Positions 12,047 through 23,163 of a stretch of DNA of 64,000 bases are shown piece by piece; positions within the stretch are counted from its first letter, which is position 1, and each line of letters begins with the position of its first letter. Source of the stretch: Catenaria anguillulae PL171 (taxonomy: Eukaryota > Blastocladiomycota > Blastocladiomycetes > Blastocladiales > Catenariaceae); assembly GCA_002102555.1 (NCBI GenBank), contig MCFL01000011.1:496001-560000 (forward strand). Reading direction: 5' to 3'. Made by a program: the position numbers and the translations under genes. The notes under the pieces were generated by a model. The model was not told the origin of the DNA. It saw only the letters and a list, made by a program, of their open reading frames with translations, and searched no databases.

Positions 12047-12618
12047 AGTCGATAACAGTGGACGAAATGGCGATCCGTACTAGGAAGCCACAATGCCAAG
12101 TATTTTTTTCTTTCTGTCCTTTTTGTTTTCCTATGTATGAATGGCCTCACAAACCTGACTGTATGAAATGTTGTGACTGGCAAGCGATGGCTCAGCCCAC
12201 CATCAGACTCTGGGTACTCATGCAATCGTGACAGACCCGGTCTTAAACGCTCTCTGGCTCGAGCGTACCAGTTAAGGTACCAGGATCCGACGGCCCGGCG
12301 TGCGCACATGGCGGGAATTAAGGACAACTGACTGCAGGAAAATGCTGAAAGGAAAAACATGTCTCACTCTAACGCGACCATGGGACCACTGAAGGGATCT
12401 GATCCAAACCAAAGCGGCCAACGGGGGACTCGGCTCCGATCCAAATGTGAGTCTGACTGTGAATGTGGATCTGACACTTGCGTAGGTTGGTAAATACAAA
12501 TACCGAGTGCCGACCCCCCCCCCCGCCCACCCCGCCGCCGCCGACTCTCCTTGCTGATGTGACTGATGACCACACAAGCTCTCACATATTCGCACACGGA
12601 CACACACTATTACAAAAC

Positions 12619-13323
12619 ATGCAATCTCTTTCTTCGAACGCCACGGACCGCCCGCTCGATGTGCTCATCAAGCTGGACCACGAGTCGCTGTGGAACCTGT
12701 ACGACCGGTACTTGGCGGCGGCGACGGTGAATCCGCAAGAGCAGCAAGCGATTGCCAACGAGCTGGTGCGCGAGATATCGGTGCATTCCCATGCCGAGGA
12801 GACGACCGTGTATGGTGTGATTGAGGCCGAGGAAGGGTCGGCGGTTGCGGAAGGGTTGAGGAACGACCATCAAAGGGTAGGTATATGAATGGTGCTTGCC
12901 TCTCGCATTGCATTGTGCAGGCTACGTACGACGATCCATCAAGAATCAAGACAGATGACTGACAGAATTTAGGACTGATATGAATACCAGGTCAAGGTGC
13001 TGCTTTCGCAACTCGATGGCATGACTGCGGGTTCGCCCGACCACGCTGCGGTGCTGGACAAGATCATTTCGGAGCTGCGCGACCACACGCGCGAGGAAGA
13101 GACCAAGGACTTGCCGCTGCTGCGTGCTAAAGTGGGTGACGAGCGCATGATTGCCCTGGGCCACAAGTATGCGGGCGCGAAAAAGATTGTTCCGACGCGG
13201 CCTCATCCAAGCGCGCCCAACAAGCCCGTGTCGGAGCTCATGGCGGGGATGGTGGCGGGACCCATGGACAAGGTGAGGGACATGGGCCGCGAGTTTGCCG
13301 AGCGCAAGGTGCTCGAAGAGTAA
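12619..13323 (+). CDS. Hemerythrin HHE domain protein, copy 1
   Basis: Two exons, 12619-12876 and 12991-13323, with a 114-nt intron (gtaggt...cag), give 196 residues. It is a four-helix HHE cation-binding protein. The likely iron-ligand residues are in LIKLDHESL, EISVHSHAEE, LRNDHQRV and LRDHTREEE, and a further His lies in IALGHKYAG. Such small proteins are usually proposed to bind a di-iron centre and sense or buffer oxygen, NO or iron; the substrate here is unknown. There is no signal peptide or membrane segment. A run of nine C (about 12516-12524) lies about 100 bp upstream. The protein is identical to copy 2 because the gene lies in the inverted duplication. Confidence 0.9.
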
Positions 13324-14142
13324 GAAAGATCGAAAAAGTGAGCAATCCTTTCCAGACGGGGGAGCAGCAGTTTGTCGATTGATTTTGATTGATTTGATTG
13401 ATTGTTGGTTTCGGATGCTGTTATCCGTATGAAATGAATACGCATGTACATTATCCCAGATTTGAATACACTTTGAATTTTCAATCCAGTGACATTTTCC
13501 GTGGGAGGAGCCAGATAGATGGCGAGTCACGGTCCCTCATATTCAAATGTCAACGCTTGAGATCAGCTAGTGTGGGAATAAAGCATGTGTTTGTATTTCA
13601 TTATCATTGTGAGTGAGAGAGCCGAGAAAAACGAGCAACCAGCTTTGGCATTGGTCAATAAAAAAGAGAGACATACGACTGCTACCCGCCGCAAATCATG
13701 ATGGCACTGGCCGCGAAATGTGAGACACAATGGTCAACATTTCAAAAGGTCTTGAAAAAGGATCATGACACTCTATCCATTTACCACAATGGCTGACTCT
13801 CACAAAACGTATCCTCCATACTCGGACGATTGAATAAGGCACATCATGAGAGATTGATTCCCACAATCTCCAATGTGTGGCAGCGCCGTGACTGCCTCTT
13901 GTCTGTTGCAAAAGATCGAGTTTGGGCTCACTTCTATGTATTTCCACTCAGAAACAGCAACAGCAACAGCAAAAGCCAGCCATGAATTGAGCACACACAA
14001 AGCAGCGGGTGTTTGTGGTAGTGGGCACACGCGGGAGTGGCATCCTGCGGCCAGCACTATGTAAAGAATTCTTTCCTCACCTTGCTTCGTGCATGGTCGA
14101 GCCTGGATTCAACGTAGGGGGTGTGAACAAAACAAAGGCAAA
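13324..14142. other. Non-coding part of left arm between HHE gene and tRNA-Gln
   Basis: 819 bp, matched by 33518-34336 in the right arm. It contains a short ATTGATT-type repeat just after the HHE gene (about 13375-13402) and an AGCAAC-type run near 13960-13975. I see no gene. Confidence 0.5.
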
Positions 14143-14198
14143 AGGTCATACTGAGATTCGAACTCAGGTCCCGAGATTCAGAGTCTCGTGTGCTAACC
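14143..14198 (-). pseudogene. tRNA-Gln (CTG), 3' portion, split by LINE-A
   Basis: This holds the 3' 56 nt of the tRNA-Gln gene on the minus strand (T arm, variable loop, anticodon arm and part of the D arm), ending in the left copy of the 17-bp duplication (14182-14198). The missing 5' 17 nt lie more than 8.3 kb away at 22513-22529. The B box stays here while most of the A box is displaced, so the gene should be dead. Confidence 0.95.
14182..14198 (+). repeat. Target-site duplication of LINE-A, left copy
   Basis: AGTCTCGTGTGCTAACC, 17 bp, perfect match to 22496-22512. It is tRNA-Gln sequence from the D loop to the anticodon loop. Confidence 0.97.
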
Positions 14199-14319
14199 AA
14201 AAGCCCCTTGAAAAGAAGGCCAAAAGTGACAATATCGCTACGAAACCCTGCGCAATCGAATCAGCGCCCCAACTTACCTATCCTGTCAAAATATCAAGTC
14301 AAACGGACGATTTTCGGCC

Positions 14320-16305
14320 ATGACCGACCCGTCCGCCACCCAAAGAATGGGTGATCCGCCCCGCCCCCCGCCTGATCAACAGGCCAACACCGCCGATAAT
14401 GTCACTGCCCCTGCCCACTCTGCCGCCCCCCGCCCCGCTCCCCTCCGCTTTGCCGCTCCGGACGACGACGACGACAAGATGGACGAAGACGTCTTGACCC
14501 CGACCCGCCCTGCCGCTAGCCAACGTTTCTTTGCTTCCTGCCTCCTGACCAAAATGCCCGGTACGTCCCGCGCCGAAAAGTTGAACACGGCACGCTTCCA
14601 GTACCATGCTGGTGATTTCGAAAAGTCTGCCTGCAACTTCAGTATCCCTCGAGTTTTCTCTGAGGGTGTGCGTCAACCGGACCTTGAACGTATCGTGATC
14701 GAATTCTACACGAGTGAAGGCCGCGACCATGCGGTTCAACACGCCCGCCCACTGCACGGGTCCGAGGGTGTCACCACCATCCTCGAAGAGTACACCCCGC
14801 CTGCCGCTGCTCCAATCACCAAGGTTTCGGCCATTTATTTGTACGATGCACCTGTCGGCATCGTCCCCGCCGCCATTGCTGCCCGTTTGGCTGAGAAGCT
14901 CCCGGCTGCCGCTCGCGTCAAGGTGTTTACACCTGACGTATATGACCGCTTCTATGGCGTGTGGCGGGCCGAAATCGTCTCACCCGACCACACCGCGATT
15001 GCTTCCAATCTGCTCCGCCTTGGTACCATCACTGTCGCTGACCACTTGCTCCGGATGACGGACTCGTTCTTCGCTGCCCGCAATTGCCGTCGCACCGACC
15101 GCGACACCTCGCGCCACCTTTACGGTATCCCTGCCGGTGCCACTGCCATCCTGATTGGCAAAGCGCTACAGAACGCCGGTCTCTCTGCGTCTGCTTGGCG
15201 CATTGAGCTGAACAAGGACGGCAAGAAGTTGTCCCGCGCCGTGATTGTCTTCCCGTCGGCTGACGCTGCCGAAGCTGCCATGCATGTCAAGGTTAGGTAC
15301 ACTTGGCACAACCTCGACACTGCGCTTGTTTGGGCTCCAATCAACGCTCCCCTCTGCTTTGCGTGCCAAAAGAGTGGCCATGCTGCTTCCACCTGCCCTC
15401 GCAGTCGCGCATCCCGTGCTGCCCAACAGTCGCGTAAGACGATCCGTGATGCCCTCTCGTCGGCCCCTGCCAATGCCTCAATTATCCCCATCCGCTCCCT
15501 TGCCCCCTCTCTCGTCCGCCCTGGCATGTCCTTCCGTGACGCTGCCTCTGCCTCTGACTCTGACTTCCCTGCCCTCAATGGCAACCGTCCTCCTGCCATC
15601 AATGGCGCCATCAACCACGCTCCCATTATCAATCACCCCCTTCCTCCCCGTCCCGCCAATCCTCCATCTAACGAAATCGCCCTCGTCCACCAGAAGCTCG
15701 ATGCACTCACCGCGCAGATGACGGCTCTTGAGAACCGCACAGCCCCACCTCCTGCCTCAGCTGCTCAACCTGCCGCAACTCTTGCTCCCGCCACGCTCTC
15801 AGCCATCCAAGAGCTTGTCACCAGCATCATCGCAACAGAGTTTGATACTTTCAGAAAGCAACAGACGGGGCTCATCCTCGCCGTTGCCGAGCTCCAGAAC
15901 GAGCGGGCGCGTGCGCGGCAGATGGTGGAGAGTTTGGCTGTCTCGGAACCCGACGAGACCACCGAGAAGAGGACGACGCGTGGAGCAGTCAAACGCACAA
16001 AGACTAACTCGAGCACGTCTTCGTCCCCAGGTTCAGTCTCCCTGACACACGACCAGTTGGAGGTCCTCTCGCGCCGCACGACCATGGCAACCTGGAAAAG
16101 CCAGTCCGAGTTCCTCGAGCAGATGAAGAGCAGCTTGCAGTCGAGTCTACAAAACTCGATGGAGATGATTGGTGCAAGCCTGAGTCGTGCGCTCAACGTC
16201 CCTGTGACTGTCCCACCGCTCCAGCTCGCACCGCCGGACTTTGTCCCACACCCGGTTGTGGAGACGGTTACCGACTCTGTCCCTTCTGAGCCTTCCGTCC
16301 AATGA
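14320..16305 (+). CDS. LINE-A ORF1: gag-like nucleic-acid-binding protein
   Basis: 661 residues, uninterrupted. The N-terminus is Pro-rich and acidic (MTDPSATQRM..., DDDDDKMDED). A CCHC zinc knuckle, CFACQKSGHAASTC (C-x2-C-x4-H-x4-C), lies near residue 347 and is followed by a basic SRASRAAQQSRK stretch. The C-terminal third is predicted helical, with heptad-like patterns (QKLDALTAQMTALENR; LILAVAELQNERARARQM) suggesting multimerisation. In other LINEs the ORF1 protein packages the RNA and acts as a chaperone. Its stop overlaps the ORF2 start as ATGA (16302-16305). Confidence 0.92.
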   Translation: MTDPSATQRMGDPPRPPPDQQANTADNVTAPAHSAAPRPAPLRFAAPDDDDDKMDEDVLTPTRPAASQRFFASCLLTKMPGTSRAEKLNTARFQYHAGDFEKSACNFSIPRVFSEGVRQPDLERIVIEFYTSEGRDHAVQHARPLHGSEGVTTILEEYTPPAAAPITKVSAIYLYDAPVGIVPAAIAARLAEKLPAAARVKVFTPDVYDRFYGVWRAEIVSPDHTAIASNLLRLGTITVADHLLRMTDSFFAARNCRRTDRDTSRHLYGIPAGATAILIGKALQNAGLSASAWRIELNKDGKKLSRAVIVFPSADAAEAAMHVKVRYTWHNLDTALVWAPINAPLCFACQKSGHAASTCPRSRASRAAQQSRKTIRDALSSAPANASIIPIRSLAPSLVRPGMSFRDAASASDSDFPALNGNRPPAINGAINHAPIINHPLPPRPANPPSNEIALVHQKLDALTAQMTALENRTAPPPASAAQPAATLAPATLSAIQELVTSIIATEFDTFRKQQTGLILAVAELQNERARARQMVESLAVSEPDETTEKRTTRGAVKRTKTNSSTSSSPGSVSLTHDQLEVLSRRTTMATWKSQSEFLEQMKSSLQSSLQNSMEMIGASLSRALNVPVTVPPLQLAPPDFVPHPVVETVTDSVPSEPSVQ

Positions 16306-19300
16306 TGCAAGCCAACAAACAGCCACCACCCATACCCCGGATACCCAACCCACCACCGTCCTTCCACATCAATCTCGCCGTCGCCAACTGCAGGGGCGTG
16401 CACAGCACCGCCGCTCGCGGCAAACTGTTCTCGCTCCTGGATTGGATGCGCGGCGGGCTCGATGTGGATATTTCCTTCCTCAACGAAACCAAAGCCTCCC
16501 AAACCTCACTCAAGCGTGCTACCCAGTACACTGACCTACCTTTTACCTTCTTCTCTACTGTTGATACCCTACACCCAATGGGCAGCGGCGCCGCCATCGC
16601 GGTTCGTAACTCATTGTGTTGTTTTCTAGATCCTCCTCAATTCCTTGTAGGCTACGCCGTCCACCTTCCTCTTCGCCTCGCGACTGGCAGCCGATTGCAC
16701 CTTGTATCCATTTACCTCTCGCCCGACAGCGGCCGACATGTTCCCAAGTCCTACCTTCCGACTCACCTCCAATCCCGCCTCCCTGCTTCGGTTCCGCTGG
16801 CCAAGGCATTGTCCATCTTCATCTCGGACGTGTGTACTCGCGCTCGTGATGCTGGCGACCATGTCGTGGTTGGTGGTGACTGGAACTGCAGTGACGGATC
16901 ACCCCGTGCAGCCCTGGTCCAGAAACTCGAGACTCGTCACCACCTTGTTGATGTTGCTGAGGCATTTGGCGACATGCAACCTACCCACAACCGCAACCGA
17001 CTTGACCGGATTCTGATCGATGAAGGTCTTGCTCACTATTTCAATGGGTACGCTGTCACGTGGCCTGCCGATGTGCCCGACAACCCGCTCATGGGTCTCG
17101 ACCATGCCATCATCTCGGCGCGCACGAGTTTGGGTACCCTTCTTGACCGCAAGCTGATTCGCAAGATGGAGTCGTGCGCAAAGGCGGCGCAGCGGCAGGT
17201 CCTGGATTTGCCCGAGTGCACGCCGAGGATGTGGGAAGCGTACCAGGGCGAGTGTGCGCGGGCGGTGACCGAGGCAGATGTGCTCGACATTATTGCGCGA
17301 GGTACACCAGAGTCGCTGGACGCAGCTCAGGTTGCTTGGCACAAGGTGTTGATCGATTCGGCCAAGGCCAAGCTCAAGCACCGCAAGGCCGGCGGCAAGA
17401 CCCCTTTCACGGAGCCACGCCGCAACGCACCCAAGTCGCCTGAGGGTTACCATATCCTCAAGCTCGACAAATGGCGAAAGCAAGGGTACAAGCTGCCGGG
17501 CCCGCAAGGTACGTTTGGCCGTCTCTCCGAGCTTGGCATTGACCCGCCCGGCCCGACCGAATCAGAGTGCGCAAAGTACTATGTGCATGCTCGGCAAGCC
17601 CTGTCCACCATCATTCTGGTCCGCGACCAAGCACAGCTCTCGGAAAGGATCGCCGCGGCCGTGAAAAGCCGCTTCGAGGCTGCTCCGCACGCCATTGCTG
17701 ACCTTGTTCGCCGGGTCTTTGACCGTACCCGACCCGTGTCGGCCGTTGACTCGGTCCGTGATGGCGACCGGCTGTCGTTCGACCCGGACGACATCATCAC
17801 CCAGATCGCTGTGCTCATGTCCGTCAGCTTCAAGGGTGAAGTGTTTGATCCCGAGGGGTTTGATGCCTACTGGGCCAAAGCGTGGTCGAAAAAGTCCCAC
17901 GACAAGATTCCGCCCGAGGCGTGGGCGGGTGTCATGGTCGCTGTCACGGTCGAGGAATTGCGGGCGGCGCTGAGCTCGGTTGGCGTTGACAAGGCACCTG
18001 GCGTGAGTCAAATCACGATGCGCATGATCCGCGAATCGGGCCCAGAGTGTCTTGAGGTGCTTGCCGCTTTGTGCACTGCGTGCTTGGAGCAGAAACGGGT
18101 GCCGGAGGCGTGGAAAGAGGGCTCGATCTACCTGTTGCCCAAGTCCGAGGAGGGATTTGTTGGGTTAACGGAGGGGATGCGGCCGATTACGTTGCTCGAG
18201 TGTGCCAGCAAACTTCTTATGAAAGTGCTGTTGACTCGTATATACAAGGTCATGCTTTCATATCCAGTGTTGGAGGGTGCCTGTCACTCCACCTTGCCGG
18301 GGACTGACGCATCAACCCCAATTTCCATCCTGCACGCTGCCTTTGAACAGCAGTGGGCGCAAGGTTACGTTCCAGGCCATGCCACTGGCAAGGGCCAGCT
18401 TTTCGCTTTTTTCGAGGACAAGTCCAAGGCCTTTGATTCAGTTCCGCACGAGGCACTGCGACTTGCTCTCCAACGCATCAACATGCCTGAATCGTTTGTG
18501 TCGTTCTATTGCGATGGGTACTTGGCAGGCCGGGTCGCGCGAGTGATTACGTCGTACGGTCTTTCTGATCCCGTACCGATTGAGCGAGGTGTGCCGCAAG
18601 GCGCCGTTGAGTCGCCGCTGATGTGGGCCATCTTTTACGATGTGCTCTTGTCGGCGGTGAACACTGACCCCTCCATTCTCGGAGTCACGATCACGGCCCA
18701 AACCAACCTCGTCTCTGCAGGCGACCCACGCAAGCAAAAGGACACGGGCAAGCTCCTCGGTCGGATCCGCCTGGCCGGCATGGCGTTTGTTGACGACGCC
18801 GTCTTCCTCGCCACCACGCGCGCCGACATGGACCGAATATTGCGGCGTGTCGAGCAGTTCAACGACATGACCAATGTCCGATCCAACCCAAAGAAGGGGG
18901 CGGTTTGGATTTGCACGGGGCGGACAAGGACGAGAGCGACCCGTTTACCATTCACGGTCAAGACATTCCGCGGGTGAATGACATGACTTCGTTTCGGTAT
19001 CTGGGCATTTGGGTGGACCACCGTTTCCGCGGTACCAGCGCTCGCAAGTCCATGTTGGATGTGTTTCGGCGGTGCATTCCGCTGCTGAGACGCAAGGCAG
19101 TGACGGGTAAGATGGCAGTGTGGCTTCTTAACGTTGTTGTTTTCCCTAGCGCCCTGTACCGGACGCTTGGTTTTGTCCCGACACCCACAACGCTCAACTT
19201 GTGCAATGCCATGGCCACGGGTCTCGTCAAGCGCAAGCTTGGCTTGCCCGTCAACCACCCCACCGCCTCTCTGCACCACAAGTCAACAGTCGGCCTGCTC

Positions 19301-22241
19301 TCCTTTCCCGACCTTGTCCTTGCTGCCCGCCTCACCGACATTCTCACCGCGCTCAACGACGACCACCTGCGCAGCGTTGCCATCAAGGCATCGCTCTGCC
19401 TCCTCCAACACAACCTTGCCCTCCCTTTCTGTCCTCTCTCTCACCCACTCCCACTGACCGTCGCGCGCAGCAGGTGCTGGTTCGGTAACCTCCTGCCGCT
19501 CATGCACGCTCGACGTCTTTCCGTTTCGGACTTGGCAGGCACGTTTTTTCTGCCGTACAAACCCAACCACTCCCCTGCTGCGCGCATCAGCACTTGGGGT
19601 GGCATCTCTTTTCCGCTCGTTTCTGTTCTCCCCACAGACACATACGCAGCCGCGCTCAAGTACTTTCGCGGCAACAGTCTCAAGTACATGCACGATCTCC
19701 TTGACGCGGCCGGTGTTCCCACCAACGATGTCGAGTTTGGTCCAGCTCGGGTCCACAAGCAGATCAGCGACAAGCTTGCCGTCTACACTGCCGGTGGTGT
19801 CGAGAAGGATGTTGCCGCGTTTGTTGTTGATACCCTTTTCCGTTTGCCCTCCACCTTTGTCGCCCCATTCTTTCCTTTGCCATACACGCCTATAGACCAC
19901 TCTCTTGCGCCCTCTTTCCTCCTCAAACCGCCTACCCTTCCGTCCCCAATCTCTTTTCCGTCCCCCGCCTACCCAGCTTCGACGACGAGTCACCAGACCT
20001 TGCCGTTGTTTCCACTTATTGCTCCCGCGTCTTTGTCTCCTCGCCTCCCACTGTTGACGCCTGTGATGTTGTTGCGTGCCCATTTGATCTCGTCCCCGAT
20101 TTTCTCTTGTCTCTTGACCGCCCACGCCCAATCATCGTGTACACGGACGGGTCCCTCTTCAACGCCCCCAACCCTCTTTTTTCCATTGATACCCCTCTTG
20201 CCGATTCCGCCCGCCGGTCTGGCGCGGCAGCCTACTTCCCCGAGCTTGGCTACTCATGCCGTGTCCGGCTCCCGCCCGGCACCCACTCATCCACTCGCGC
20301 CGAGGTTTGGGCCATTCTTCTTGCGGTTGCGTCTATCCCCACGTCGTCGCACGCCCACATCCTCACCGATTCCAAGGCCGCCGTTGCCCAGTTCCACCGC
20401 CAAGTCCCTCCGCCATCATCCAACTCTCTTCCTCTCCCGCGCTGGCGCGTTCGCTCCAACTTTAGCCAAGAGTGGGCGGCCATCCGGACCGTCATCATCC
20501 ACCGCAAGCTCTCCGTCACCATCAGCTGGGTCAAGGGTCACTCCGACGACCAAGCCAACCCTCATCGGGTCCACAACGACATGGCCGACGCGCTTGCAAA
20601 ATCGGCGGCCACCGAACTCACCCCTTCCTTTATCTCTCCCCACCTCCTCGCCTCCTCCGACCTTCCCTTTTCACTCGCATTCGGCTCAACCAAGAACGCA
20701 CTCGACATCCTCGCGCGCTCCACGGCCGAGCCTATCGTCATTGTCAACGGCCAGCGCCATCACGCCGCGCGCCGTTTCCAACCACGCGTTCCCTCCACCC
20801 GCCTGCAAACACCCTCATCTTCTTCGTCTCGCACACAAAACCAAGATTCCCATTTACAAAATCAAAATCAAAACCAAACTCAAGATCCTTCCCCAAATCC
20901 AGAAAAAAGAACTACCTCAAAAGAAAATTCCGATACTCCATCTCACTTTGTCCTTCCTCCTCCTCACCCCAACTCTGATTCTTCACCCGATTTCCTTTCA
21001 GCAAACCCTCCCACCCTTCGCTCACTGTCCACATCGTCAGCAACGACCCTCGACGTTTCATTATCTTCCACTCTCGCATCCGCGCTCACTACCAGCTTCG
21101 TGATTCAACCCCCCACATCGACTGGTCCAACGTCCACCCTGCCGCTTCCGAATGTGCCTTGCACGACGGCCGGTCCGCGGGCGACCTCCACTCCTCGGTC
21201 GCATCCAACACTGCCCTCACACGGCGGATCAAGGTGCGCACCAAAAGCCTTGCGACCCGCCTCCTCAACTTTACCCGCTGGCCGGACAAGTACTACCAAG
21301 GCCCTTGGTGCCCGCGCTGCCCACTGCCCGACGTGGCGTACGCCGATGACGCTGTGCACTGGCTCGAGTGCCCGGCGGGCGAGGCGGATCGTGCTGCTGC
21401 ACAAGCACTTGCTGTCACCGCTGTTGCAACGCTCTTGTCCACTTTGACAACCAAGCCGATCCGCCGCATGGCACTTGCCCACCAGCTCGTTGGCCTCTGG
21501 TTCTCCGACACCACGTCGCTCCAGCTTGCCGCTGGTTGCCTCGTCACGGCCCAGGTGATCGAGCTCCTCCGCCCGATCAGCGCACGCCTCAAGGCCCCTG
21601 TTGCGCGTGTCGCAGGCCTGCTCCTCTCATCCGTCTCTTACATTCTGTTTGAGCATGTTTGGGAGTTGCACACCAAGGCCATCAACCTCTTCTACCCCGA
21701 CCCCAACACGCCTGAAAACAAGGAGGCGCTGCGGCTCGCGTGGGAAGCTCATGTTGCCACGCTCCCACCCCAGGCTCCACCGCAACCAACGGTGGCGGAT
21801 GCAACACCGACCAAGCGGCACTCAAAGTACAATGGGTATGTGCCCGTGTACCACCCAACGCCCACTTCCCGGTTCCGGCTCCCTCCGGATGTGCCCATGG
21901 CCGATCCGCCACCGTTTGCCGACCCGGCCCCGCCCCTCCCGCCGGCGGCTCAGTTGCAAAAGCAACCCAAGCGGCTGCCGTACAAGATGGTCTCGTCCCT
22001 TCCCTCCTCCTTACCTGCTCCTCTCGACCCTCCACTCCCTCTTCCGTCCATCTCTTGCTTGGCGTGTCTGACGCCGTACTCCCACCACCTTGACACTCTC
22101 CTCCCTCTCCCTCACCGCTGGCGCGGCGTCGCCATCGCCAAGTTCCGTTGTCCTGTTGGTCGTCATGACCACACCCGTCTTGCTGCCGATGATGCTGCCT
22201 CGCGGTGGCTCTTGTCCGGCATTGCTCCCCCGTTCGCGTAG
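16302..22241 (+). pseudogene. LINE-A ORF2: endonuclease-reverse transcriptase-RNase H, frameshifted
   Basis: About 1,980 residues if three single-base losses are allowed (near 18917-18920 in a G run, about 19860-19930, and about 20800-21150). Frame 1 has the AP-endonuclease signatures LNETK, VVGGDWN, NRLDRIL and LDHAII; then reverse transcriptase motifs MRPITLLE, FFEDKSKAFDSV, GVPQGAVESPLMW and FVDDAVF. After the first break comes the thumb (RYLGIWVDHRF). After the second comes RNase H: VYTDGS, TRAEVW, ILTDSK and the distal NDMADAL, so all four catalytic acids are present. After the third comes a zinc ribbon WCPRC...HWLEC, and another Cys/His cluster near 22050. Every core motif is intact, so the breaks may be sequence errors. 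Confidence 0.88.
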
Positions 22242-22495
22242 TCGTCGGCTGACACTGCGCTCAAGGCACGCGGCCGCGTGATTCCAAGGTCGCGTGCACT
22301 CTGGTGTATTGGGTTGGTGCCTTTCCTTGCAATGCCCAACAACATGCCTTCCGCGCGATTGGTCAGCACACCACTTTTGGCTCGATCTGAACCTCCGTAT
22401 TGGCGTTGGGTGCATACAGTGTTTGGTCCTGATTTGTTGTTGTAATTTTTTCTCGCACGTGGGTCAGAATTCTTCAATTTCAATACAATACCAAT
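22242..22495 (+). other. LINE-A 3' UTR
   Basis: 254 bp between the ORF2 stop and the element end. It ends in CAATTTCAATACAATACCAAT without a poly(A) run. The Cys/His-rich ORF2 terminus directly precedes it. No hairpin was resolved by eye. Confidence 0.6.
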
Positions 22496-22512
22496 AGTCT
22501 CGTGTGCTAACC
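22496..22512 (+). repeat. Target-site duplication of LINE-A, right copy
   Basis: Second copy of the 17-bp sequence. The intact right arm has this sequence once, which confirms it as a duplication made on insertion. Confidence 0.97.
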
Positions 22513-22529
22513 GACTACACCATACGACC
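22496..22529 (-). pseudogene. tRNA-Gln (CTG), 5' portion, split by LINE-A
   Basis: The first 34 nt of the tRNA on the minus strand: GGTCGTATGGTGTAGTC followed by the right copy of the 17-bp duplication. The LINE-A 3' end therefore joins the gene just before the anticodon triplet. Confidence 0.95.
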
Positions 22530-22778
22530 GGCTTGTCTCGCGGCAAGAAAAATACCCACTATATATGTAATGTTACTTCATGCTCTGCCACGCACGACGT
22601 CATTCGCAGCTTATCGCAACACGCCCTACAGCGTTCACTCGTGTCACTATCTGTCCTCAAAAGGGAAGGTATAACGAGAGCCTCTGAATATAAGTTGAAA
22701 GCTGCTGCCACAGCAACCGATCCGAGCCTGGTTGCGGCGAAGGGATGGAGATTGGAGATGGGGCAAAAAGATGTCGTC

Positions 22779-22860
22779 CGACAGCGACAGGATTCGAACC
22801 TGTGCAGGCAGAGCCTAATTGATTTCGAGTCAATCCCCTTAACCGCTCGGGCACGCTGTC
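22779..22860 (-). tRNA. tRNA-Ser (anticodon CGA), left arm
   Basis: 82 nt with the long variable arm typical of tRNA-Ser. The acceptor is GACAGCG/CGCTGTC with discriminator G. The anticodon stem-loop is ATTGA-CTCGAAA-TCAAT and the T loop TTCGAAT. Identical to the right-arm copy. Confidence 0.95.
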
Positions 22861-23077
22861 ATGTTGTGTGTGGCAGCAAGGATGTTGGAGATTTATTATA
22901 GCTATCATGAATGGGCGTGAACGACACATTTTCGCTGCCAAAATTGCCATGGAGTGCGCCAGGGTGTGCGTCGGTGGCCCCGTCCGCCCCGGCCGCTCCT
23001 TGCAGGCCTGGTTAAGTATCATTTCCGGGATGAAGAAACTGAAGGCGGATGCCACTGTCGGCCGACCCTGACGACGA

Positions 23078-23118
23078 GGTATGTACACGGTTCGAACGCG
23101 CGACCTCATGATAACCGG
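23078..23118 (-). pseudogene. tRNA 3'-half remnant 1, left arm
   Basis: On the minus strand a B-box-like GCGTTCGAACC lies in a T-arm-like hairpin (GCGCG/CGTGT with two G-T pairs), preceded by ATCATGAGG. No matching 5' half or acceptor strand (GGTATG...) exists upstream. Same in the right arm at 32856-32896. Confidence 0.4.
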
Positions 23119-23163
23119 AAATTTTTCCAAACCGCAAAACCTGGAAAAGTCGAAATAATGCGA

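Larger units (their letters stand above)
14199..22495 (+). mobile_element. LINE-A: 8,297-bp non-LTR retrotransposon inserted in a tRNA-Gln gene
   Basis: Layout: 121-bp 5' UTR, ORF1 (zinc-knuckle protein), ORF2 (AP-type endonuclease, reverse transcriptase, RNase H, C-terminal zinc ribbon), and a 3' UTR of about 254 bp. There are no LTRs. The 3' end is not a poly(A) tail but a short CAAT-like tract (last about 22 bp before 22495). It lies antisense to the tRNA. The domain order EN-RT-RNH with a C-terminal zinc motif suits the I/Tad-like groups of LINEs; the clade is not determined. The perfect duplication and its absence from the sister arm make it younger than the inverted duplication. Confidence 0.95.

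Noticed and set aside
14199-22495. LTR retrotransposon or integrated virus
   Set aside because: No terminal repeats, protease or integrase; AP endonuclease, RT and RNase H order plus target duplication define a non-LTR element.
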